This document shows positions 46,336-54,433 of a DNA stretch of 64,000 nucleotides, piece after piece. Positions within the stretch are counted from its first letter, which is position 1; every line of letters begins with the position of its first letter. Both the position numbers and the translations under genes were made by a program. The DNA lies in NCBI GenBank assembly GCA_025062095.1, contig JANXAZ010000002.1, forward strand, positions 62,001-126,000. The letters run 5' to 3'. The notes beneath the pieces are model-generated. The model saw only the letters and a program-made list of their open reading frames with translations, was not told where the DNA came from and did not search any database. Source of the stretch: Geminicoccaceae bacterium (GTDB taxonomy: Bacteria; Pseudomonadota; Alphaproteobacteria; Geminicoccales; Geminicoccaceae).

Positions 46336-48526
46336 GGAGGGAATCGCGCGCGGCGGCGGGGAGCCGGTCGGGTCTGCGCTCGCGCGGCCAGCTGCGCGCG
46401 AGCACGGCGAGGAGCACCGCCGCCTCGCGCGCACCGGTGAAAGCGGGCAGGCGGGCGGCGCGTGCGCGCAAACTCTCTCGGAACGATGGGTCCAGAAGCC
46501 GCTCGATCGCGCACGCGATCCGATAGGGCTCGCTCGTCCGCCCGCAGAGCGCGAGTCCCGCGCGCTCGGCCCACAACGCGCGCCGTTCCTGCTCTTCCAT
46601 CATCGGGTTCTCGTTGGGCACGAAAAGGGTCGGCACGCGGGCGGCCAAGAGCTCGTGGAAGCTGTTGTAGCCGCAAGCGGCGATCGCTAAGTCGAAGGCC
46701 GCGAAAAAGCGCGCGATCGGGAATCGGACGAGCCGGCGCACGCCTGCGGGCAGGCTCGGTTCCGCTTCGCTGATCGGCCAGTCGAGGGCGACGACCTCGA
46801 CCTCGGGGCGCGAAAGGAGCGAGCGCGCGACGATGCGATCGACGATCCCGTAGTCGTAATTGTTGCGCGAGCCCAAGAGCAAGAGCACGGCCGTGCGACC
46901 CTCGGCGATCCCCAGTTCCGTCCGCGCCGCCGCGCGCGGAAGGAGCTCTTCGGGATCCGAGAACACGATCGGAGGAACGAGCACGCGTTCGAAGATCCGG
47001 CCGGCCGTGATCCCGCGGTCGTAGGCGGCGGCGAGGTCGCCGGGCTCGATCACGAGGTCGAAGTAGCGGACCCGGTCGATCGTGTCGTGCCCCGCATCGG
47101 GGCGCCAAAAGCCGCGGCGGATCCACACGAACGGCCGGTCGGCGCAGGCGAGCCGGCATTCGACGAGCGGCTGGTAGGGCACGTTGCCGTCGAAGACCAC
47201 GCAGGCCGGATCCCAGAACGCGATCGCTTCGAGGAGCCGCGCGCGGAAGCCTTCGGCCCAGCGCTCGGGGCTTTCGCGGCTCGCCGCCTGGGCCGGCGTG
47301 TACTCGGCGAGAAAGCCGAGGCGGCGGAGCAGATCCACCGCCTGGGAAAGAGCCAAGAAGACGGGCTCGATCCCTCCCGGCAGGCGGCGGGCGATCGCGG
47401 CCGTGCGCACGAGATGACCGATCCCGATCCCGTTCGGGATCACGAACAGGAGGCGGCGCGGCCGCTCGTGCTCGCGCCGGAGCCAAGGGCGAGGAGCATC
47501 CGGCCGCGGGGCGCCGAGCTCGTCCTCGAGACGCGCGCGCAGACGCTCGGGGCCGAAGAGCTCCCGCACGAAAGCGCCCGCGGTGCGCGCGAGACGGACC
47601 ACGGCCCCGCGGTCGAGCTCGGCGAGGGCTTCGCCGACACCTTCGGCCGACGCGGCGAGCGCGGCATCGCCGAGAACAGGTTCGAGCGCCGGCGGCACGA
47701 GGCAGGGAACCCCGGCGGCGAGGGCTTCGAGGAGGGCCGGGGGCAGCCAGGCATCCCAGTCTTCGGGTGCCACCGCGACCCAGGCCGCGAGCTCGGCCAA
47801 GAAGCTCCCGAGGTCGGGGAGATCGCCCGGGACGAGCGCGAGCGCCGCCGGGGTCCCGGGCTCGAGGAGCGCGCGTTCGGCGGCTTCTTCGGCGAGGATC
47901 CCCCGAGCCTCGGAGGGAAGGCGTCCGAGCGGTGCCCCCGCGCGAAAAGGCCCCTCTCCGTGTCGGCCGACGAAGCGCTTCGGACCTCGTTCCGGTGCGG
48001 GCTCGGTGTGCTGGACGAGAAACGGCCAAGGTTCGGAAGCGCGGGGCAGATCGCGCCAAGGCGCGGAGCGCGCGAGCGCGCGGGCGAGAAGCGGATCGGC
48101 CGGCACCAGAGCGGGAGCGGCGCCCAGCACCTCCTCGGCCTTGGCGAGCAGTTCCGCGGGGTCGAGAAGGAGCGCGGTCCAAGCCGAAGGCGGAGCCTCG
48201 AGGCGCACGAGCGCCTTTTCGGCGCGAAGGCGCGGTGGGCGAAAGGCGAGCCCGAGGAGCGGGGTCGCCTCGTAGGCCAGGGCCAGGCGGCAGAATGCCT
48301 CTCGCGCAGGATCGAGGAGCAGAACGGAGCGGGTCTCGAGCAGAGCGCGCAAGCGGGGCTGGATCGGGCGGGCGGGCAGGACGGGCGGGGAGGCGAGCGG
48401 CAGGAAGCCGCAGCGCCAGCCGCAGGCGGCGGCGAAGTCGAGAAGGGCGGCGAGTTGGCGCCCCGCGGCACCGCCGCGGAAGGGATCGGCGGCGACGACG
48501 AAGTCGAACTCGAGCCGCGTGCTCAC
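46322..48526 (-). CDS. Probable double glycosyltransferase (degenerate GT-B unit fused to MurG-like GT)
   Basis: A 734-aa soluble protein. The first ~350 residues resemble a degenerate GT-B glycosyltransferase, ending with WLPPALLEALAAGVPCLVPP, the place where GT4 enzymes have their sugar-nucleotide site, but without the usual Glu-X7-Glu. From about 355 a second unit begins as MurG/GT28-like: LLFVIPNGIGIGHLVRTAAIA, then LLLLGSRNNYDYG, and the acceptor/donor loop CGYNSFHELLAARVPTLFVPN. ATG 48526 is used. A divergent GT follows across an 80-bp gap, so the two may build one glycan. The donor is unknown. Confidence 0.75.
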   Translation of the reverse strand: MSTRLEFDFVVAADPFRGGAAGRQLAALLDFAAACGWRCGFLPLASPPVLPARPIQPRLRALLETRSVLLLDPAREAFCRLALAYEATPLLGLAFRPPRLRAEKALVRLEAPPSAWTALLLDPAELLAKAEEVLGAAPALVPADPLLARALARSAPWRDLPRASEPWPFLVQHTEPAPERGPKRFVGRHGEGPFRAGAPLGRLPSEARGILAEEAAERALLEPGTPAALALVPGDLPDLGSFLAELAAWVAVAPEDWDAWLPPALLEALAAGVPCLVPPALEPVLGDAALAASAEGVGEALAELDRGAVVRLARTAGAFVRELFGPERLRARLEDELGAPRPDAPRPWLRREHERPRRLLFVIPNGIGIGHLVRTAAIARRLPGGIEPVFLALSQAVDLLRRLGFLAEYTPAQAASRESPERWAEGFRARLLEAIAFWDPACVVFDGNVPYQPLVECRLACADRPFVWIRRGFWRPDAGHDTIDRVRYFDLVIEPGDLAAAYDRGITAGRIFERVLVPPIVFSDPEELLPRAAARTELGIAEGRTAVLLLLGSRNNYDYGIVDRIVARSLLSRPEVEVVALDWPISEAEPSLPAGVRRLVRFPIARFFAAFDLAIAACGYNSFHELLAARVPTLFVPNENPMMEEQERRALWAERAGLALCGRTSEPYRIACAIERLLDPSFRESLRARAARLPAFTGAREAAVLLAVLARSWPRERRPDRLPAAARDSLLSAR

Positions 48527-48556
48527 GGGCGAGGCGGTTGTCGGGAACGGAGCCGT

Positions 48557-48566
48557 CTCCTAGGAG
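48557..48566. repeat. 10-bp palindrome CTCCTAGGAG in the divergent GT gap
   Basis: A perfect 10-bp palindrome lies between the divergent glycosyltransferase genes, 31 bp upstream of one and 41 bp upstream of the other. It could be a shared operator. Confidence 0.35.
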
Positions 48567-48606
48567 CGGGCGAGCGAGTCGAACACGGGCTCGCCGAGGC
48601 CGTCTC

Positions 48607-49707
48607 ATGCCGCATCGTCTGGTCTTCTTTCCCGATTATCGCGGCGCCAATCCCTACCAGAGCCTTCTGTACGCGCACAGCGCGGAGGAGCTGTATCCCG
48701 AGCCCGGGTCGATCGCCGAAGCGATCGCGGTGCGCCGCCGCCAGGCTCCGGAAGAGGCGACGATCTTCCACCTCCACTGGGAGGACGCGGTCTATCGCAA
48801 CGAGCCCGACGAGGCGTCGGCGCGCACCGCCGCGGAACGCTTCGCGGCCGAACTCGAGCGGTTCGTGGATTCGGGCGGGACGGTGCTGTGGACGCTGCAC
48901 AACGAGATCCCGCACGACGATCGGTTCCCGAGCGTGCGCGCCGCGCTGCGCGCGGTCCTCGCGCGCCTGGTCGACCTCGTCCACGTCCACGGGCTCGCGG
49001 GGGTGCGCTTCGCCCGTGACGAGCTGGGGATCGGCCCCGAGCGGCTGGCCGTGGTGCCGCACGGAAACTATCGACCCCACGTGGCTCCGCTGCGCGGGCC
49101 GCGCTCTTCGAGCCGCAGCGCGCTCGGGTTGCCCGAGGACGCCCGGGTTCTCCTCTTCTTCGGCCGCCTCGACGCTTATAAGGGGGGCGCGGAACTGCTC
49201 GAGGCCTTCGGTGGGCTCGATCGTCCCGAGCTCTGGCTCGTCGTCGCCGGCAAGCAGGTGGCGCCGCTCGACGATTCGCTCGCGGCGCTGCCGGAGCGGG
49301 TGCGCGGGCGCGTTCGCGTGGAGGCCGGACAGATCCCGCGCGAGCGAATCCCGATTTTGTTTCACGCGGCGGATGCGCTGGTGGCGCCCTATCGGCGGGT
49401 GCTCACCTCGGGAGCGGCGATGCTCGCGCTCACCCTCGCGCGGCCGGTGATCGCACCGGCCCATCCCGGCCTCGGGGAGCTCGTGCGCGACGGCGTCGAG
49501 GGGCTTCTCTACGATCCTGCCGAGCCCGCAGGCCTCGAGCGCGCGATCGAGCGCTTTCTCGCGCTCGACGTCGAGGTGCGGCGGGCATTGGAAGTGCGCG
49601 CCGAAGAACGCGCCGGGCTCTTCGATTGGCGCATGCTCGGCAATCTGTATCGCGGTCTGTTCGCGATGCTCATCGCGGCCCGCCGGCCGATGCGTCGGCT
49701 GGATTGA
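48607..49707 (+). CDS. Glycosyltransferase (GT-B fold, GumK/GT70-like or GT4-like)
   Basis: A 366-aa cytoplasmic glycosyltransferase. The N-terminal half has HRLVFFPDYRGANPYQSLLY and the VLWTLHNEIPHDDRF loop; the C-terminal half has the typical FFGRLDAYKGGAELLEAF, the donor-binding region PYRRVLTSGAAMLALTLARPVIAP and a GLGELVRDGVEGLLYDP ending. The pattern is of enzymes acting on exopolysaccharide or LPS intermediates. ATG 48607 is the start; a poor ribosome site precedes it. Its end overlaps the convergent lipoprotein gene by 38 bp. Confidence 0.86.
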   Translation: MPHRLVFFPDYRGANPYQSLLYAHSAEELYPEPGSIAEAIAVRRRQAPEEATIFHLHWEDAVYRNEPDEASARTAAERFAAELERFVDSGGTVLWTLHNEIPHDDRFPSVRAALRAVLARLVDLVHVHGLAGVRFARDELGIGPERLAVVPHGNYRPHVAPLRGPRSSSRSALGLPEDARVLLFFGRLDAYKGGAELLEAFGGLDRPELWLVVAGKQVAPLDDSLAALPERVRGRVRVEAGQIPRERIPILFHAADALVAPYRRVLTSGAAMLALTLARPVIAPAHPGLGELVRDGVEGLLYDPAEPAGLERAIERFLALDVEVRRALEVRAEERAGLFDWRMLGNLYRGLFAMLIAARRPMRRLD

Positions 49708-50377
49708 GCAGCTGCTCGGCCGCCCGCACCACGGCCTGTTCGAGCCGGCCGCTCGGCCGGCACACGAGACCCTGAGCGAAACGTCCCGTGGTTCCGGTCT
49801 CGAAGGCGGCGGTCTCGCGCTGGGTGTCCAGGACGCGGCCGTCGAGGGCGACGCGGTCGACCGTGCGGGTGAGCACGTAGGTCGCGCGCACCTCGAGCCG
49901 GCTTCCCGGTTCGCTCGGGCGGGCGATCGCGAGCAGCCGGCCGTCGAGACGCAGTTGGCGCAAGAGCACCTCGCGCCGCTCGGGCGGCGCGAGCGGGATG
50001 CGCAGGTCGAGGCGGGCGGCGGGGATGCGCCGCGGCGGCGCGCCGGGCTCGTGGAGCTCGAAGCTGCCGCAGTCCACGAAGGGCTCGGGATCGCCCGAGC
50101 TCGTGAGCTCGAGCCAGGCCGTGCCGTCTTCGGCGGTGCCGCGCCGCATCCGGCTCTTCTCCGCACCCAGGGCTTCGGCGAGACGTGCGATCGCCGCTTC
50201 GGGAGGTACGGCGGTGGCGATCACCGGCACGGGAGGCGGAGGGTCCGCGGGCGGGAGATAGTTGCGCTCGACCGGCTCGCGCCCGAAACGCGGAGGCGTA
50301 GGCGGGGCGGTCGCGCAAGCCGCGAGCAGGCTCGCGAGCAGGAAAGGGAAGCCGAAGCCGTGGCGGTGCGGGATCAA
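49670..50377 (-). CDS. Outer-membrane-type lipoprotein, unknown function
   Basis: A 235-aa lipoprotein. The signal ends in SLLAACATA, a good lipobox, with Cys21. A Pro-rich linker is followed by a domain with LDLRIPLAPPERREVLLRQL and EVRATYVLTRTVDRVALDGRVL, resembling envelope lipoproteins of the LPP20 or CsgG-associated type, though the match is weak. The TTG start at 50377 overlaps the previous gene's stop as TTGA, supporting it. The two genes form a small envelope operon. Confidence 0.65.
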   Translation of the reverse strand: MIPHRHGFGFPFLLASLLAACATAPPTPPRFGREPVERNYLPPADPPPPVPVIATAVPPEAAIARLAEALGAEKSRMRRGTAEDGTAWLELTSSGDPEPFVDCGSFELHEPGAPPRRIPAARLDLRIPLAPPERREVLLRQLRLDGRLLAIARPSEPGSRLEVRATYVLTRTVDRVALDGRVLDTQRETAAFETGTTGRFAQGLVCRPSGRLEQAVVRAAEQLLNPADASAGGPR

Positions 50378-50667
50378 TAGAGGTCCTGCGCCCGACCCGG
50401 TTCGGCGGCCGGTCCGGCCGCCGGCTCGACACTGCTGTCCAGAGAACGCGCGATCAGCTGGCGAAAAGCCTCGGTCGCGTACCGACCGAGCGGATATTGG
50501 TCGAGGTAGCGCTGGAAGGCCTCCGGGGTTGCCTCTCGGACGACACTATCCCAGAGCTGTCGCTCGGGATCGGTGCTCTGAGCGCGCGCCGAACCGGCGG
50601 CTCCGTGCGCCACGCCGAGGGCAAGAAGCGCGCGCAGCGCCGCATAGACCGTCCTGAAACGTTCCAT
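50374..50667 (-). CDS. Small secreted protein with WDS...YLDQYP repeat motif
   Basis: A 97-aa protein with a signal peptide (TVYAALRALLALGVAHGAAGSARA). The mature part reads PERQLWDSVVREATPEAFQRYLDQYPLGRYATEAF, a helical motif seen in TPR-like or caspase-associated bacterial proteins. ATG 50667 is preferred for the signal peptide; GTG 50703 is an alternative with a poor ribosome site. It is coupled to the lipoprotein gene by a TTGA overlap. The function is unknown. Confidence 0.6.
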   Translation of the reverse strand: MERFRTVYAALRALLALGVAHGAAGSARAQSTDPERQLWDSVVREATPEAFQRYLDQYPLGRYATEAFRQLIARSLDSSVEPAAGPAAEPGRAQDLY

Positions 50668-50740
50668 TCGCGCGACCCGAGGCGACGGACGGCGGCGGGC
50701 CACCGCCCGCTAGAGTTCTCCTATCCTGCGCCGGATCTGT

Positions 50741-51838
50741 CTAGGCGTTGGTGCGATCGGCTTCGGGTTCGCGTTCGGTCGAGCGCACCCGGGGTCGCAC
50801 GGTGCTCGGCGGAGGCGCGAAGCCCACCGCCGCGAGGAGCCGGCTCACCGCCGCGGGTGCCGCGAGGCGTCCTTCGGCCACCGCGGTCTCGAGCGCAGGC
50901 AAGAGCTCGTCGAAGGACGGGTCGCGACGCAGAAGGGCCATCAGCCGGTCCTCGAGCAGGGCGTGGAACCAGCGCACCTGCTGGGCCCGCCGGCGCGCCG
51001 CCCGCTCTCCGCTCGCCTCGAGCACGCGGCGGTGGCGTTCGATCTCCGCCCAGACTTCGGCGATCCCGCGGCCTTCTTTCGCGCTCGCGGTGAGCACCGG
51101 AGGGCGCCAGACGGGGCTCGCCGGTTCGAGGATCCGCAACGCCGAGCCGTATTGCCGCGCCGTCTGCTCGGCGGCTTCGCGCAGCGCACCGTCGGCCTTG
51201 TTGACGACGACGAGATCGGCGAGCTCGACGAGGCCCTTCTTGATCCCCTGGAGCTCGTCGCCGGCGCCGGGCAGCAGCAGGGCGACGAAGATGTCGACCA
51301 TGTCGGCGACCACGGTCTCGGATTGGCCCACGCCCACGGTCTCGACGATGACGATGTCGTAGCCCGCGGCTTCGCACAAAAGCATCGTCTCGCGGGTGGT
51401 GCGGGCGACCCCACCGAGGGTGCCGGCGCTCGGAGAGGGTCGGATGAAGGCGTTGGGATCGGCGGCGAGCCGCGCCATGCGCGTCTTGTCGCCGAGGATC
51501 GACCCCCCGGTGCGCTGGCTCGAGGGATCGACCGCGAGCACCGCCACCCGATGCCCGCGGGCGGTGAGAAAGCTGCCGAACGCGTCGACGAAAGTGCTCT
51601 TGCCGACCCCGGGTGCTCCCGTGATGCCGATGCGCTCGCTCGCGCCGGTCGCGGGAAGCAGGCGATCGAGGAGGATCTCGGCGAGCGCCTCGTCTTCCGG
51701 ATGGCGGCTTTCCACGAGCGTGATCGCGCGGGCGAGGACGGTCCGGTCGCCCGCCCGGATGCCCGCGACGAGGGTCTCGACATCGAGCGTTCGTCGGCGC
51801 TGCGGTCGGTCGAGGGAGCGCGCGGCGCTCGGCGCCAT
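50741..51838 (-). CDS. meaB: Methylmalonyl-CoA mutase-associated GTPase MeaB (ArgK family)
   Basis: MeaB is a G-protein chaperone that loads and protects adenosylcobalamin in methylmalonyl-CoA mutase. The 365-aa product has the P-loop GAPGVGKS (74-81), the switch segment with [20 protein letters not shown], the DxxG-like ETVGVGQSE and the guanine-specificity NKADG. The ATG starts 6 bp after the ccmC stop, so the two are likely cotranscribed. The mutase genes are not in the window, implying a propionate/methylmalonyl-CoA pathway elsewhere. Confidence 0.95.
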   Translation of the reverse strand: MAPSAARSLDRPQRRRTLDVETLVAGIRAGDRTVLARAITLVESRHPEDEALAEILLDRLLPATGASERIGITGAPGVGKSTFVDAFGSFLTARGHRVAVLAVDPSSQRTGGSILGDKTRMARLAADPNAFIRPSPSAGTLGGVARTTRETMLLCEAAGYDIVIVETVGVGQSETVVADMVDIFVALLLPGAGDELQGIKKGLVELADLVVVNKADGALREAAEQTARQYGSALRILEPASPVWRPPVLTASAKEGRGIAEVWAEIERHRRVLEASGERAARRRAQQVRWFHALLEDRLMALLRRDPSFDELLPALETAVAEGRLAAPAAVSRLLAAVGFAPPPSTVRPRVRSTEREPEADRTNA

Positions 51839-51844
51839 CGTCCC

Positions 51845-52552
51845 TCAACCCCCTTCCGCCGCGCGCAGCCGCCGTTCGGCGAGCAGGAGACGGACGCGCA
51901 GCACGAGCACGCAGACGAAATAGAGCTTGAAGACCACGGCCATGGTGAGAAGCGGCCAAAGCATGCTCGGATGAATGGTGGGGCCGTCGAAGCGGAACAC
52001 GCTCGCCGGCTGGTGGAGCGTGTTCCACCAATCGACCGAGAATTTGATGATCGGCAGGTTGACGACGCCGACGACGGCGAGGATGGCCGCCGCGCGCGCT
52101 CCGCGGTCGGGGTCGTCGAAGGCTTCGTGGAGAGCGATGTAGCCGAGGTAGAGGAAGAACAGGATGAGGACCGAGGTGAGCCGCGCGTCCCACACCCACC
52201 AGGTGCCCCACATGGGCTTGCCCCAAATCGAGCCGGTCACCAGGGCCAAGGCGGTGAACACGGCCCCGATGGGAGCGGCGGCGCGGGCCACGATCTCGGC
52301 CATGGGATGGCGCCAGACGAGGGCCGCGGCGCTGCCGCCCGCCACCACGAGATAGGTGAACAGCGCCATCCAGGCGGCGGGGACGTGGACGTACATGATC
52401 CGCACCGCCTCGCCCTGCTGATAATCGGGCGGGGAGGCGACGAGCGCCATCCACAATCCGATCGGGGCGAGCGCGAGCACGCCGGCGAGCGCCCAAGGGT
52501 AGACGGCGTCGAGCAGACGCGCGAGGCGGAGCGGATTGGCGTAAGCGTGCAT
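51845..52552 (-). CDS. ccmC: Heme exporter protein CcmC
   Basis: A 235-aa six-helix inner membrane protein that presents heme to CcmE in cytochrome c maturation. The tryptophan-rich WWD signature is present (MWGTWWVWDARLTSVLIL) with flanking histidines at PAAWMAL/YVHVP (heme axial region) and LHQPAS. ATG 52552 gives the normal length. Two dyad symmetries lie directly upstream. It is separated from ccmB and ccmA by an oppositely oriented methyltransferase gene, unlike the usual ccmABC order; ccmD, ccmE and later genes are not visible. Confidence 0.94.
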   Translation of the reverse strand: MHAYANPLRLARLLDAVYPWALAGVLALAPIGLWMALVASPPDYQQGEAVRIMYVHVPAAWMALFTYLVVAGGSAAALVWRHPMAEIVARAAAPIGAVFTALALVTGSIWGKPMWGTWWVWDARLTSVLILFFLYLGYIALHEAFDDPDRGARAAAILAVVGVVNLPIIKFSVDWWNTLHQPASVFRFDGPTIHPSMLWPLLTMAVVFKLYFVCVLVLRVRLLLAERRLRAAEGG

Positions 52553-52557
52553 GGGGC

Positions 52558-52569
52558 CAGACCGGTCTG
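52558..52569. repeat. 12-bp perfect palindrome CAGACCGGTCTG before ccmC
   Basis: The palindrome ends 6 nt upstream of the ccmC ATG on its coding strand and takes the place of an obvious ribosome site. It is a candidate operator or translation-blocking element. Confidence 0.55.
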
Positions 52570-52575
52570 ATCGAG

Positions 52576-52594
52576 ACGGGAGGTAGCATCCCGT
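52576..52594. repeat. Inverted repeat ACGGGA-N7-TCCCGT in the ccmC/methyltransferase gap
   Basis: Two perfect 6-bp arms with a 7-bp centre, only 6 bp beyond the 12-bp palindrome. Together the dyads cover much of the 90-bp divergent gap, which suggests regulatory use. Confidence 0.45.
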
Positions 52595-52642
52595 GCCCGG
52601 TGTTGGTAGAGCGGGCGCGCGCCGCGCGATCCGCCGGGGACC

Positions 52643-53140
52643 ATGAGCCGGCTCGACTCCTTCATCCGTCGCCTTCTCGCCCAACGCGCCTGTCTCGAAG
52701 AGGCCGCCCGACTGGTGGCCGGCCTGCCCGGCCCGATCGTCGAGATCGGGCTCGGCAACGGCCGCACCTACGACCACTTGCGCGAGCTCTTCCCCGACCG
52801 CCCGATCTGGGTCTTCGAGCGCAAGCCGAAGCCGCATCCCGCATGCATGCCGCCCGAGGACAAGCTGTTCGCGGGCGACATCGCGCGCACGCTCCCGACG
52901 GCGCTCGCCCGCATGGGACGAAGAGCCGTCCTCGTTCATTCCGACATCGGCTGCGGCGATCCCGTGCGCACGGAGAGGAACAGGCGCAAACTCGCCCGCT
53001 ATCTGCCGGCGATCGTCGCCAAGGACGCGGTCGTCGTCTCCGACCAGCCGATCGAGGGTCGCTGGCTCGTGCCGTTGCCGCTGCCCGAGGGCGTGGATCC
53101 CGGACGCTATTTCCTCTACCGCTGCGTCGGCTTCGGATGA
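52643..53140 (+). CDS. Class I SAM-dependent methyltransferase (Methyltransf_30-like)
   Basis: A 165-aa protein with the glycine-rich SAM motif IVEIGLGNGRTYDHLRE (32-48) and acidic second strand VFERKPKPHP, matching the small PF12692 family of putative methyltransferases with unknown substrate. A conserved-looking HSDIGCGDP motif is at about 103-111. ATG 52643 follows GGGGACC. It lies between ccmC and ccmB but on the other strand, so it is not part of the ccm transcript. Confidence 0.8.
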   Translation: MSRLDSFIRRLLAQRACLEEAARLVAGLPGPIVEIGLGNGRTYDHLRELFPDRPIWVFERKPKPHPACMPPEDKLFAGDIARTLPTALARMGRRAVLVHSDIGCGDPVRTERNRRKLARYLPAIVAKDAVVVSDQPIEGRWLVPLPLPEGVDPGRYFLYRCVGFG

Positions 53141-53146
53141 GACGCC

Positions 53147-53815
53147 TCACTCGAGGGCGAGGCGCAAGGCGGCGGCGACGGCGAAGGGGGCGAGCGCGAG
53201 CGCACCTAAGAAGAAGGCGCCCAAAAAGAGCAGAGCCGCGCGCGCATCCGTCCCCGCGATCAGCGCCTCGGCGGCCGCGAGGCCGAAGATCAGGACCGGG
53301 ATCTCGAGCGGGAGGACGAGGAGCGCGGCGAGCATCGCACCTCGCCCGGAGCCGGCGAGCAGCGCGGCCCCGATCGCGCCGACGAGCGTGAGCGTGGGCG
53401 TGCCGAGGAGCAGCGAAAGCGGCAGCGCCCAGAGCGCCTCGCTCGGGAGATGGGCGAGGATCGCCAGAAGCGGCGAGGAGAGCGCGAGGAGAAGGCCGGT
53501 GCCGAGCCAGTGCGCGAGGCAACGGACGGCGACCAGGAGCTCGAGCGGCGCGACCGACAACAGGAGCTGTTCGAGCGAGCCGTCCTCGAGGTCGGGTTGG
53601 AAGAGGCGCTCGAGGCCGAGGAGGACGGCGAGGAGCGCGAGCACCCAGATCACCCCCGTACCGATGCGGGCGAGGATGTCCGGAGAAGCGCCCACGCCCA
53701 AGGGAAACAGAGTGAGCGCGAGGACGAAGAAGGCGACCACGAGCAGGCTCTCGCCCGCGCGCCTGCGGGCCAGGCGCAGATCGCGCGCGAGCAGGGCGAA
53801 GACGGCCTTCAGCAT
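53147..53815 (-). CDS. ccmB: Heme exporter protein CcmB
   Basis: A 222-aa six-helix membrane subunit of the CcmAB heme-maturation ABC transporter. Typical sequences are LFQPDLEDGSLEQLLLS, the EDG cytoplasmic loop of CcmB, and multiple hydrophobic helices (VFALLARDLRLARRR then LLVVAFFVLALTLFPLG). ATG 53815 overlaps the ccmA end by 7 bp. Confidence 0.93.
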   Translation of the reverse strand: MLKAVFALLARDLRLARRRAGESLLVVAFFVLALTLFPLGVGASPDILARIGTGVIWVLALLAVLLGLERLFQPDLEDGSLEQLLLSVAPLELLVAVRCLAHWLGTGLLLALSSPLLAILAHLPSEALWALPLSLLLGTPTLTLVGAIGAALLAGSGRGAMLAALLVLPLEIPVLIFGLAAAEALIAGTDARAALLFLGAFFLGALALAPFAVAAALRLALE

Positions 53816-54426
53816 GCCGAGCGGTCACCGAGCTCCAAGACGAGCGGATCGCGCACGGAGACGTCGCCGTGGGTCGCGATCACGGCGATGCCGCCTCGCG
53901 CGCGGTGGCGCTCGATCGCCTCTTCCAGGCGTGCGCGGCCCTCGCGATCGAGGGCGACCCCCGGCTCGTCGAGAAGCCAGAGCGGCCGCGGCGCCGCGGC
54001 GAGCCGGGCGAGGGCGAGGCGGCGGCGCTGGCCCGCCGAGAGCGTGCGCGCGGGCCTGTGGGCTCGGGCGGCGAGGCCGAAGCCCTCGAGCGCGCGCGCG
54101 AGCGGCTCCGCGCCGGGGCCGAGGAGAGCGGCGAGGAAGGCGAGATTTTCTTCGGCCGTGAGCAGGCCTTTGAGGCCGTCGGCGAAGCCGAGGAAGTGCA
54201 CGCGGGTCCGGTGTCCGGCGAGGTCCTCGGCGATGTCCTCGCCGTCCCAGCGGATGACCCCCGCGGCCGGGCGCGCGAAGCCGGCGAGAAGGCGCAGCAG
54301 GCTCGTCTTCCCGGTGCCGTTGGCCCCGACGAGCAGGAGCGCATCGCCCGGCTTCAGGCGAAAGGCGAGATCGGAGAAGATCAGACGCCCGCCGCGCCGA
54401 CAGGCGAGCTCTCGGGCTTCGATCAA
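53809..54426 (-). CDS. ccmA: Heme exporter ATP-binding protein CcmA
   Basis: A 205-aa ABC ATPase that powers release of holo-CcmE from CcmC/CcmD. Walker A is GANGTGKT (34-41), the signature LSAGQRRRLALARL, Walker B LWLLDEPGVALD and a late switch His. The N-terminus IEARELACRRGGRLIF is typical of CcmA. The start is TTG 54426, 7 bp after the stop of the CoA-ligase gene, so it could be read by the preceding catabolic transcript as well as by its own promoter. Confidence 0.93.
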   Translation of the reverse strand: MIEARELACRRGGRLIFSDLAFRLKPGDALLLVGANGTGKTSLLRLLAGFARPAAGVIRWDGEDIAEDLAGHRTRVHFLGFADGLKGLLTAEENLAFLAALLGPGAEPLARALEGFGLAARAHRPARTLSAGQRRRLALARLAAAPRPLWLLDEPGVALDREGRARLEEAIERHRARGGIAVIATHGDVSVRDPLVLELGDRSAC

Positions 54427-54433
54427 GGGCCGG

